DNA of 64,000 nt, from contig NZ_AP017559.1 of NCBI RefSeq assembly GCF_002355635.1, positions 1 through 64,000 on the forward strand, given 5' to 3'. Below are positions 9,438 to 16,238 of the stretch, piece by piece (positions within the stretch are counted from its first letter, which is position 1; each line of letters opens with the position of its first letter). A program made the position numbers and the translations under genes. The stretch is from Halopenitus persicus. GTDB lineage: Archaea > Halobacteriota > Halobacteria > Halobacteriales > Haloferacaceae. The notes under the pieces are model-generated. The model did not search any database and was not told the DNA's origin. It saw nothing but the letters and a program-made list of their open reading frames with translations.

Positions 9438-9478
9438 GCGTCTCGAACCACTTGACCCCGAGATGGTTCACGAGACGC
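9438..9478. repeat. Imperfect palindrome / strong hairpin
   Basis: GCGTCTCG (9438-9445) and AACCA (9446-9450) pair with TGGTT (9464-9468) and CGAGACGC (9471-9478), giving a 13-bp stem with a 2-base bulge and a 13-base loop. It sits just where the IS6 remnant ends, between two broken genes. It could be an end of another small element or a structured RNA; no function can be assigned. Confidence 0.45.
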
Positions 9479-9603
9479 AGTTCATCGGAGTCCCGAAGGT
9501 GTGATGTCGTAACCGCTCGACTGAGTCTGAACGGAGTCCAGTAAAAAAACTCGGCAAAGTGTGGCTACCGGAGCTATCGGCATTCGCGAATACCGAGAAA
9601 AAC

Positions 9604-9643
9604 TAACCAACCAAATGGTCGGAATCCGGCTTTCTGTTGGTTA
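9604..9643. repeat. TTAACCAAC inverted repeat, copy A
   Basis: TAACCAAC (9604-9611) and GTTGGTTA (9636-9643) around a 24-base spacer. It lies directly 3' of the decayed ArdC remnant, the same position copy C has next to the intact ArdC gene. Confidence 0.8.
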
Positions 9644-9649
9644 ATCGAT

Positions 9650-9845
9650 TAGCGGACGGATCTTCGAGAAGGTCGATGAGCTCTCCTGCCGTCCGAATGA
9701 TCCGCTCGAGCTGCTCCCGAACAGGATAATCCGACTCCCACGCGGTCAAGTAGAATGCCGACCTGCTAGTGTTTCGTCTGCAATATCAGTCAACGACGTA
9801 CGCAATGAATTTCGCATCAATTTCGCGTTCAAGGGTACTACCAAC
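9650..9845 (-). pseudogene. ArdC-type gene, decayed C-terminal fragment
   Basis: Minus-strand translation gives pieces such as SAFYLTAWESD and TAGELIDLLED, matching the C-terminus of the intact ArdC-type protein at 14095-15027 (SAFYLAAWESD, TAEELIDVVED). Nucleotide similarity is also plain on the plus strand (GTCGATGAGCTC, ATCCGACTCCCA). An in-frame stop follows FIAYVVD. The matching N-terminal piece is at 11318-11485, so a segment carrying the acetamidase gene was inserted into this gene. Confidence 0.8.
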
Positions 9846-9884
9846 GGCGGGTTTATGGTAAACGATCACCAAGTATTCACGGAT

Positions 9885-11192
9885 ATGTCTCAGCAAGGAG
9901 TACAACAGGAGCTGTACGTTGACCAGTACACACTCGGACTTGTCGGACCCGATCAGGAGTGGGCCGGCACCGTCGCCGACGGGGGAACGATCGAGACCTA
10001 CACACCGCCGGGCTGCTGGGGTCCGATGATTACGCCGTCGTTTCGCGGCGGACACGAGGTGACGCGACCGAGCCGTGTTGAGGGCGCCGAAGTTGGTGAC
10101 GCCGTCGCGATCCACATCCGCGATGTGAATGTAACGAGTATGGCAACCAGTACTGGATCGATGGCCGAACGCGAAGGAGCGTTCAACGACGACCCCTTTG
10201 TCGATCACCGCTGCCCGGAGTGCGGAACGACGTGGCCAGACTCGGTCGTTGAAGGCACCGGTGAGGGCGCCATCCGGTGTGCGGAGTGCGGTGCCAACGC
10301 CTCGTCGTTCGGCTTCGAGTACGGCTACACTGTCGCATTCGACCACGACAACGCCGTCGGAATCACGTTGGATAAAGAGGGTGCTCACGAGCTCGCACTG
10401 AACGCCAAGGAGGTAATGGATATCCCCGAGAACTCCCGCCAGCATCCCATCCTGCTCTACGAGCCGGACGGGATGCCCGGGACGCTCGGACGGCTACGAC
10501 CGTTCATCGGGAACATCGGCACGACGCCGTCGGTCACGCTTCCCGACTCTCACAACGCTGGGGACTTCGGGCAGAGCCTCATCGGTGCGGACCACGACTA
10601 CGGGGTCACTACTGAGAAAGACTTGGAGAAGCGGACGGACGGCCATATGGACATTCCAGAGGTCCGGGCGGGCGCAACGCTGATCTGCCCCGTCGTAATC
10701 GACGGCGCCGGGATCTACGTTGGCGACCTCCACGCCAACCAGGGTGACGGCGAACTCTCGCTGCATACCACCGATGTCAGCGGCACTGTCACGATGGACG
10801 TTGAGGTGATCAAAGGCCTCGAGATCGACGGCCCCATCCTCCTCCCGAACGAGACGGACCTTCCGTTCATCAGCCAGCCTTACAGCGACGAAGAGCGCAA
10901 CGCTGGGCTAGATCTCGGCACCGAACATGGCGTCGACGTCGAGACCGAGATGGCACCGATCCAAGTGGTCGGTTCGGGTGCGACGGTCAACGACGCCACT
11001 CAGAACGCGTTCGATCGCGCATCGAAACTACTGAAGATGAGCGAAGGCGAGGTCCGTGCCCGGTGTACGTTCACTGGTGGAGTACAAATTGGCCGACTAC
11101 CGGGAGTCGTCCAGCTCGATATGCTCGCGCCGATGGACCTGCTCGAGGACCGCGGCCTCGACGGATTAGTTCGTGAGCAGTACGGACTTTGA
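9885..11192 (+). CDS. Acetamidase/formamidase family protein
   Basis: Predicted amide hydrolase of the FmdA/AmdA family that releases ammonia from small amides, about 435 aa. Family features seen: GPMITPSFRGG, the PFIGNIGTTPS region and ICPVVIDGAGIYVGDLHA. An internal zinc-ribbon-like pair (CPECG at about residue 107 and CAECG about 20 residues later) is an insert worth noting. The start at 9885 (MSQQG) is preferred; 9855 adds ten residues. It lies between IS6 fragments in opposite orientation and inside a broken ArdC gene, so it was probably carried in. Confidence 0.9.
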   Translation: MSQQGVQQELYVDQYTLGLVGPDQEWAGTVADGGTIETYTPPGCWGPMITPSFRGGHEVTRPSRVEGAEVGDAVAIHIRDVNVTSMATSTGSMAEREGAFNDDPFVDHRCPECGTTWPDSVVEGTGEGAIRCAECGANASSFGFEYGYTVAFDHDNAVGITLDKEGAHELALNAKEVMDIPENSRQHPILLYEPDGMPGTLGRLRPFIGNIGTTPSVTLPDSHNAGDFGQSLIGADHDYGVTTEKDLEKRTDGHMDIPEVRAGATLICPVVIDGAGIYVGDLHANQGDGELSLHTTDVSGTVTMDVEVIKGLEIDGPILLPNETDLPFISQPYSDEERNAGLDLGTEHGVDVETEMAPIQVVGSGATVNDATQNAFDRASKLLKMSEGEVRARCTFTGGVQIGRLPGVVQLDMLAPMDLLEDRGLDGLVREQYGL

Positions 11193-11248
11193 TACAGCAG
11201 CCAAGCTGAATTTTTTACTCGAGATGTAGTGCGGTCCCATACTATGGA

Positions 11249-11308
11249 TGCTGAAATATGGTTACACACCTTCGCTGTCTGGCACAATGCTACAAACTAT
11301 ACACGACC
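11249..11308 (+). mobile_element. IS6 remnant (short terminal fragment)
   Basis: About 60 bp encoding the transposase C-terminus (WLHTFAVWHNATN) plus the start of the terminal repeat (ACAAACTATACACGACC). It is inverted relative to the remnant at 9271-9426, so the acetamidase gene is bracketed by IS6 ends in opposite directions. Confidence 0.85.
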
Positions 11309-11317
11309 GGAATAATC

Positions 11318-11485
11318 GTCAAAGCGACTTTGAACAACAAGCCATCCCTGGAACTCTTCACTAGATCGTGCGTCGTTGACGCCGACAACGAGCTCGCCGA
11401 TCCACTGTTCGATGGTACTGTGCATCTCATCGGATCGTGTGTCGGTCTGTTCGAAGGAGACCGACGAGTCACTGGTCGTAGACAT
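11318..11485 (-). pseudogene. ArdC-type gene, N-terminal fragment
   Basis: Begins MSTTSDSSVSFEQTD and continues through STIEQWI and WLVVQSRFDDYS, closely matching the first 55 residues of the intact ArdC-type protein (MATTRDSSVSFEQTD, STIEQWI, WLDVQSRFHDYS). It then runs into the IS6 fragment. It is the 5' half of the gene whose 3' half is at 9650-9845. Confidence 0.85.
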
Positions 11486-11528
11486 GTTTTCTCCAAACCG
11501 TATCACGGCGTTCCCGTCAACTCAGAAT

Positions 11529-11549
11529 GCGCCGCGCCCATCGCGGCGC
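11529..11549. repeat. Leader hairpin 1
   Basis: GCGCCGCG and CGCGGCGC form a perfect 8-bp stem with a 5-base loop, followed on the plus strand by AGAAA. It lies 44 bases 5' of the ArdC-remnant start. Similar GC hairpins with an adjoining A/T run occur at 12210, 15077 and 15499, each 27-50 bases 5' of a minus-strand gene. Confidence 0.5.
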
Positions 11550-11754
11550 AGAAACATCTCGTTGGTCGCAGATTTTCGGTATTTCTTTGGGAAGCCGCCC
11601 GTTCTGAGATGTCCGAAAAACTCGCCGAATCGCTCACCGTTGTTGAAAGTGCCAGTTCCAAGATGCCGTCTCTACTCGGTAGTTCATCGTCCGAGGCAAC
11701 GGCTTCCGTAGGGCCACTGAGTCGCTTGTGGAGAACCTCCTCGACTGGATGACC

Positions 11755-12186
11755 TCACAGGTAGTGAATCTCGCGGCGCTCGCGATGGTCGTAGGAACCG
11801 CACGTAGCTGCGCTCCCCATCCAGACGCGCCAGGCACCGAGCGCGGCCATCACATCGACGGTGTCACGGGGAACCGTCTGGTGGTCGTCGGGGAAGTACA
11901 CCCGGAAGCACGTACACTCCTCCTGCGGTGGGACAGTCTCCCACCAGTCTTCGCTGGAGCCCCAGCTATCAAACATTGCCTCGTCGCTGCCGTAGCCGAC
12001 CGTGACGCCGTTGATCGGCGTCCAATCCGCCGGGAGGTGGTCTGCCTGCCCTTCGAGTATCCGGAGGATGGCGTATCGAAGGTACTCGTGAGCCTGATTG
12101 TCCGCCGTACGAGCGACCTGATCGTGCTGCTCGGAAACGTGCTCGGCTTCCTCGAGGATCGTTGTAAGATAGTCGTCAGTTATGAT
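11755..12186 (-). CDS. Hypothetical plasmid protein, start codon unclear
   Basis: Continuous frame that begins ITDDYLTTILEEAEH after a stop at 12196-12198 and ends GSYDHRERREIHYL. The helical N-terminus and the motif LEGQADHLPADWTPI look like a real haloarchaeal plasmid protein of about 143 aa. There is no ATG, GTG or TTG at the natural start (the codons are ATC ATA), and the first ATG leaves only 73 aa (11755-11976). The start may have mutated, so the gene may be inactive. Function unknown. Confidence 0.5.
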   Translation of the reverse strand: MITDDYLTTILEEAEHVSEQHDQVARTADNQAHEYLRYAILRILEGQADHLPADWTPINGVTVGYGSDEAMFDSWGSSEDWWETVPPQEECTCFRVYFPDDHQTVPRDTVDVMAALGAWRVWMGSAATCGSYDHRERREIHYL

Positions 12187-12209
12187 TCGTGGAGGTCAGA
12201 ATTCGCCTC

Positions 12210-12225
12210 CGCCCCTCTGCGGGCG
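12210..12225. repeat. Leader hairpin 2
   Basis: CGCCC/GGGCG stem with a 6-base loop followed by CAGAAAA. It lies 27 bases 5' of the gene ending at 11755 and directly beside TTAACCAAC copy B. Confidence 0.45.
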
Positions 12226-12233
12226 CAGAAAAC

Positions 12234-12274
12234 TTAACCAACGCACCAGCCAGAGATCCCGGATTGTTGGTTAA
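12234..12274. repeat. TTAACCAAC inverted repeat, copy B
   Basis: TTAACCAAC (12234-12242) and GTTGGTTAA (12266-12274), 23-base spacer. It lies 57 bases after the abiEii stop and about 50 bases before the next minus-strand gene. Confidence 0.85.
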
Positions 12275-12330
12275 CTCTAGAGCTCCGGATGCGGCACCCA
12301 TCGCCCATCGACACCGATATCGGCCGTTGC

Positions 12331-13134
12331 CTACGACGATCCCTGTTGGGAGATCGCCGTATCCAACTGTTCCCAGACCATCTCGAACGCCGGCGGATCA
12401 CCGGTCAGGTCCGGCAGTGTGGTCTCCCACTGGTGGCGGATCGTTTCTTGTTGCTCGTCCGGGAGTCCGTCGCTCAGATCAACGGTGAGCCCATCGTGTT
12501 TGCACTTTGCCTCGAAGGCGGGCCCCACGTCGGCATAGTTGATCGCGACCGAATCGGTTTCGAGCAGCTGATAGAGGTCGTAGTAGTCACGGGCGGCCCC
12601 GCGCTGGTAGATCGCCCGGAGCTTTTCGGCGAAGATCTCCTCGACGCTGTACGCCTGGAGGTCGAATTCGGGCACGTCTTCGTATGCGTTCGTGTGCTGA
12701 ACAGGATCGAAAGCGACGTGCTCGTCGACCATCACGTCGATGCTGGTCGTGTTGGGGTGGTTGAGGACGGCGCGGTACTGAATGCTGATGTCGACGTAGT
12801 GGGTCGGGTAGTGGTCCTGCTGGGATTCGTGATGCTCCCGTATCTCGAATTCGATGCCAGAGCGGTCGGCAATCGTATCGAGGACCGTTCGGAGTTCCTG
12901 TTTGGACCCCTGGTACTCTCCTTCGACGCCAAAATCGAGGTCCTCCGAGAATCGCCACGACTGTGGGAAATACAGTTTGGATAGCGCGGTCCCACCTTTG
13001 AACAGGAGGTTGTCGCCGTAGTCGCTCGTGAAGATGCCCCAGAGAAGCCACGAATTGACGTAGTTCTTTTCGGCGTATCCTTGCCGAACGCCCAGTTCGC
13101 GAGCGAGGATTCGGAGCCGGTCCTGACTGATCAT
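12331..13134 (-). CDS. abiEii: AbiEii-type nucleotidyltransferase toxin
   Basis: Toxin of a type IV toxin-antitoxin / abortive-infection pair, 267 aa. The nucleotidyltransferase motifs are GGTALSK at residues 47-53 and SEDLDF at 63-68. The downstream motif EEIFAEKLRA with RDYYDLYQL is typical of AbiEii/AbiGii proteins. In characterised homologues the enzyme modifies tRNA acceptor ends. The gene follows abiEi after 5 bases, the standard antitoxin-toxin order. Confidence 0.92.
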   Translation of the reverse strand: MISQDRLRILARELGVRQGYAEKNYVNSWLLWGIFTSDYGDNLLFKGGTALSKLYFPQSWRFSEDLDFGVEGEYQGSKQELRTVLDTIADRSGIEFEIREHHESQQDHYPTHYVDISIQYRAVLNHPNTTSIDVMVDEHVAFDPVQHTNAYEDVPEFDLQAYSVEEIFAEKLRAIYQRGAARDYYDLYQLLETDSVAINYADVGPAFEAKCKHDGLTVDLSDGLPDEQQETIRHQWETTLPDLTGDPPAFEMVWEQLDTAISQQGSS

Positions 13135-13139
13135 CGCGG

Positions 13140-13970
13140 TCAGGACTCCGTCGACACCAGCGTGGCTGGCTCGACGTTGATCCGGAGGCGATACGTGCTG
13201 TTGGTCGACCCGGTGTCGGGTCGCGTCGGGTCTAGTGGGGAATAGCCACTTGTGAACGACGCGACGAGCTCCTCGCGGGCGGGGAGGTCGATTCCGAGCC
13301 GGTCGGCGAGGTAGACGATTCGCTTGGTCGCAGCGCCGTTATCGAGACGCTTGAGGTACTCGCCGACCGTGTCCCAGGCACAACCACGGTCGTCGGCGGT
13401 GCGCATCGCGGTCGCAAGTTCCCGAAGGCCACCGCAGAACTCGGGGTGGTCTGCACAGTCGACCAACGTTTTCTCTAGGTCGCTGACCTGCACGGTCGTG
13501 CCTTCGATCGATGTCGGCTCAAAGCCGAAGAACTTCCGCTCGGTGACTGTCGTGACGCGGTATGGGACGCCGTGGATCTCTCGGCTTTGCGCTCGGGTCG
13601 GCGTGACGACGTACACCGTCCGGGGGACCTGTTCGGTCAGCCCGTGGTGGCTGAGGGCGCTGTAGTAGCCGATGTACATCGGCTCGGCGACGTGGGCGGC
13701 GATGAGGTACTCGTGGGTGGTGTACACGGCGTCCTCGCCGGCAGTGAGTGGAATGATGAGATACGTGCCCGGGAAGAGCCGGTCGAGCCAGCCCTTCTCG
13801 GTAAGCCGGGAAGCGATCTCGCGGGCGGTGTTCGGGGAGACCTCCAGCGTCGTCTCGATGTCGTCGACGGAGATGATCTGGTAACCCGCGCCAGCGAGTC
13901 GTGCAAGGAGTCGACTTTCTCGAGTCGAGAGCCCCTGGCGTATATTTTGCGTTTGTTCTATAGTACTCAT
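13140..13970 (-). CDS. abiEi: AbiEi-type antitoxin and autorepressor
   Basis: About 276 aa from MSTIEQTQN (13970); an upstream in-frame ATG at 14000 is less likely. An N-terminal winged helix (ISVDDIETTLEVSPNTAREIASRL) is followed by the AbiEi core: YIGYYSALSHHGLTEQVP, TVYVVTP, VPYRVTTVTERKFFGF and VSDLEKTLVDC. Homologues bind inverted repeats in their own promoter. The TTAACCAAC repeat at 14050-14090 lies about 80 bases upstream and is a possible operator. Confidence 0.9.
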   Translation of the reverse strand: MSTIEQTQNIRQGLSTRESRLLARLAGAGYQIISVDDIETTLEVSPNTAREIASRLTEKGWLDRLFPGTYLIIPLTAGEDAVYTTHEYLIAAHVAEPMYIGYYSALSHHGLTEQVPRTVYVVTPTRAQSREIHGVPYRVTTVTERKFFGFEPTSIEGTTVQVSDLEKTLVDCADHPEFCGGLRELATAMRTADDRGCAWDTVGEYLKRLDNGAATKRIVYLADRLGIDLPAREELVASFTSGYSPLDPTRPDTGSTNSTYRLRINVEPATLVSTES

Positions 13971-14049
13971 ACCTGCGTTTCTTACATAGAGTATAAACAC
14001 GGGCCTGCTTTAGCCTTGCGACTGCCGCGGACGGCGGAGACGAGCAGAC

Positions 14050-14090
14050 TTAACCAACGGAATCGGGGTGTGGAACCGTACGTTGGTTAA
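14050..14090. repeat. TTAACCAAC inverted repeat, copy C
   Basis: TTAACCAAC (14050-14058) and GTTGGTTAA (14082-14090), 23-base spacer. It lies between the ArdC-type gene stop (14095) and the abiEi start (13970). Confidence 0.85.
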
Positions 14091-14094
14091 GAAT

Positions 14095-15027
14095 TCAAGC
14101 GCCGTCTTCGACTACGTCGATGAGCTCTTCTGCTGTGGAACTGATCCGGTCGAGACGGTCGCGAACGATCTCGGGATCGTCCGACTCCCATGCGGCTAGG
14201 TAGAACGCCGAGCCGCTAGTGTCGAGCCCGCAGTACCGCCCGACGACGTATGCGACGGCTTCGGCCTCGACTTCGCGTTTCGACCGTTCCGTATCGTCGT
14301 CGACGTCGAAGTGGAGCAGGGCGTGCGCGTACTCGTGAACCAGCGTCCGGGCGAGATCAGCGTCGTTCTCCCGATCCCGAACCTCGACACGCGGCTGCAT
14401 ATCGACGAGACTCAGCTGCTCACAGATACCCTTCGCCTCGCCGTGTGTCCACTCCTCGGCTGGAACGATTCGTACCGTCACGCCGAGCTCATCAGCGGCG
14501 GCAGTCAACCGTTCGACGAGGTCGCCGGTGTCGCCGGTCGCTTGCGTGTCCAAGTCGGGAAGTGGCTCGCCCTCGGTCTGGGAGACATCGAACACCGGCG
14601 CGGGCTTGAACCCCACCAAGCCCTCCGACCATTCCTCGGGCGGCGTCTCGTCGTACTCACAGTCACTGTCCTCGTGGTAGCTCGGCGAGTTCTCGCACTC
14701 CGGGCACTGCTTCGTGATGATCGGCGCCCAGATCCAGATGGCTGACTCGCCTTCCTGAACGTGCCGATCGAACTCCTCCTGCCACGTCCGGTAGCCCGCG
14801 ACGCGCGTCGCCTCGGGGCACTGCTGCTTGATGAGGAGCGTGTTCCGGTAGGAGTAGTCGTGGAAGCGACTCTGGACGTCGAGCCACTCTTGGAACTCGT
14901 CGCTGGCCTGCGCGTCGTCGACGCCGGCGACGAGGTCGTCGATCCACTGTTCGATCGTACTGTTCATCTCCTCGGATCGCGTGTCGGTCTGCTCGAAGGA
15001 GACCGACGAGTCTCTGGTCGTAGCCAT
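14095..15027 (-). CDS. ArdC-like antirestriction protein with zinc metallopeptidase domain
   Basis: 310 aa from the ATG at 15027; longer in-frame starts lack homology. The N-terminal ArdC-type ssDNA-binding region is recognised by TIEQWI, WLDVQSRFHDYSYRNTLLI and the VAGYRTWQE segment. A CPEC/CEYD cysteine cluster follows. The C-terminal metallopeptidase has LVHEYAHALLHF (HExxH) and a later glutamate region EAEAVAYVVG. Family members protect incoming plasmid DNA from restriction. A broken paralogue lies 3 kb away, and copy C of the inverted repeat follows the stop. Confidence 0.85.
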   Translation of the reverse strand: MATTRDSSVSFEQTDTRSEEMNSTIEQWIDDLVAGVDDAQASDEFQEWLDVQSRFHDYSYRNTLLIKQQCPEATRVAGYRTWQEEFDRHVQEGESAIWIWAPIITKQCPECENSPSYHEDSDCEYDETPPEEWSEGLVGFKPAPVFDVSQTEGEPLPDLDTQATGDTGDLVERLTAAADELGVTVRIVPAEEWTHGEAKGICEQLSLVDMQPRVEVRDRENDADLARTLVHEYAHALLHFDVDDDTERSKREVEAEAVAYVVGRYCGLDTSGSAFYLAAWESDDPEIVRDRLDRISSTAEELIDVVEDGA

Positions 15028-15076
15028 TGTGTTCACCGAATCAAGGTCACGGCGACTGCGTCTGTTCAGACCGCGC

Positions 15077-15093
15077 CGCACCCCTCCAGGGCG
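15077..15093. repeat. Leader hairpin 3
   Basis: CGC-CC/GG-GCG stem with one bulged A and a short loop, followed by TTCAAAAAA. It lies 50 bases 5' of the ArdC-type start codon. Confidence 0.4.
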
Positions 15094-15114
15094 TTCAAAA
15101 AACCGCTCTGTCGG

Positions 15115-15462
15115 TTAGCGGAGTTCGTGGCGTTCGTCAGCGAAGCCGACCGTGACGAGGTACTCAAGGAACTCGTCGAACCGCTCGACGTCACTGGGCG
15201 TGTCGGTCGCAAGGTGACGCGCCCACTCGATGGCCCACTGGAAGGCGGGATCCGTGCCGCCCTTGCCGTGAATGTACCACCACCGGGCCGCTTTCAGCAC
15301 GACCAGCGGATTCGTCGGCGGGTGTTCGCTGGCGAGCCCGCGGGTGATGGACTCGATTTCGTCGGGGACATCGGTGGAATCGACCCCCGCTGAGTGCGTG
15401 TTGTCGATATCGACCGGGATCTCGTCGGTCGAGACGTTGTCGAGACTCTGTTGTTGACTCAC
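15115..15462 (-). CDS. Conserved haloarchaeal hypothetical protein
   Basis: 115 aa, acidic N-terminus (about 35 residues, probably disordered) then a helical part with NPLVVLKAARWWYIHGKGG and FQWAIEWARHL. No enzymatic motif is visible. It stands 5' of the ArdC-type gene on the same strand, about 90 bases apart, and has the same sort of leader hairpin (15499-15513), so the two probably belong to one plasmid maintenance cluster. Confidence 0.75.
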   Translation of the reverse strand: MSQQQSLDNVSTDEIPVDIDNTHSAGVDSTDVPDEIESITRGLASEHPPTNPLVVLKAARWWYIHGKGGTDPAFQWAIEWARHLATDTPSDVERFDEFLEYLVTVGFADERHELR

Positions 15463-15498
15463 TGGAAGTCACCTCTGAGAGCTTTCGAAGGAGCCCTC

Positions 15499-15513
15499 GC
15501 CCTCTCTAGGGGC
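15499..15513. repeat. Leader hairpin 4
   Basis: GCCC/GGGC stem with a 7-base loop followed by ACGAAAAA. It lies 37 bases 5' of the gene starting at 15462. Confidence 0.4.
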
Positions 15514-15657
15514 ACGAAAAACAGGTCACGAAGTCACGCCGGCGGGAGGTAGACGTTCTGCTCGCGGGTGTGTTTTTGAATTGGGAAATTCTGCTGAAAC
15601 CATCAACAATTGATCGGTTATATCCCGGTGCGGTCAGTCCAGAGGAACGCTGTACCG

Positions 15658-15822
15658 TTATGATCCACGACTTACCCAGCATCTGCCAGAATCGCTCTGC
15701 TGAATATAGAGGGTGTGTTCATCAGTGAGGATTCGTTTATTCGGTTGTGTTTGAGAGCCAGTCGCGAGAAGATCAGTGAGTACTTGCTTATGGGGCGTAT
15801 CAAAACTGTTTGTCTTTAACAC
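15658..15822 (-). pseudogene. Possible gene remnant
   Basis: A 54-codon frame beginning with GTG and ending SGRCWVSRGS, open further upstream to an in-frame stop. The composition (TDLLATGSQTQPNKRIL) looks protein-like, but there is no ATG and no recognised family. The rest of 15514-15940 shows nothing else. Confidence 0.25.
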
Positions 15823-15940
15823 CGGGTCAGCGGAGTCTAACCGATACGCGTCCTCTCTTCCGTGACTATATTATGCCGCTGCGGGCTCAGAGCGACTCCC
15901 GCCGACAGTAGAGAATAAGGCGGATATGGCTTGAAACGCA

Positions 15941-16090
15941 CTAACCCGGTCGGACTGGGACCTCACATTCAGGGCACTCTGCATAGACCTCCTGGGAGTC
16001 TCCTTTCTCGTACTTGATGAGGAGCTTACCTGCAGGGATCACGGTGTGACAGGCCGGGCACCGTCCGAGTGTGGAACGATTGGTGGGCAT
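15941..16090 (-). CDS. Small zinc-ribbon protein (49 aa)
   Basis: Starts MPTNRSTLGRCPAC and ends CPECEVPVRPG. Two CPxC knuckles 27 residues apart form a zinc ribbon. The segment TVIPAGKLLIKYE matches a common family of tiny haloarchaeal zinc proteins. Role unknown; such proteins are abundant beside regulators and plasmid genes. The clean ATG, stop and knuckle spacing support a real gene. Confidence 0.75.
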   Translation of the reverse strand: MPTNRSTLGRCPACHTVIPAGKLLIKYEKGDSQEVYAECPECEVPVRPG

Positions 16091-16238
16091 CGGGGGAAAT
16101 GGAGTTCTGGAGCGTGTCACACTGGGTTCCAGGCTCCACTAGCACGTAGTGACGTAGCGCTCAAAAAGGCGAGCCAACCACGGTGGATGTGGAAATGGAC
16201 CTTTGAGATCGTACTAATGCACACCCTGTACTGTGGAG

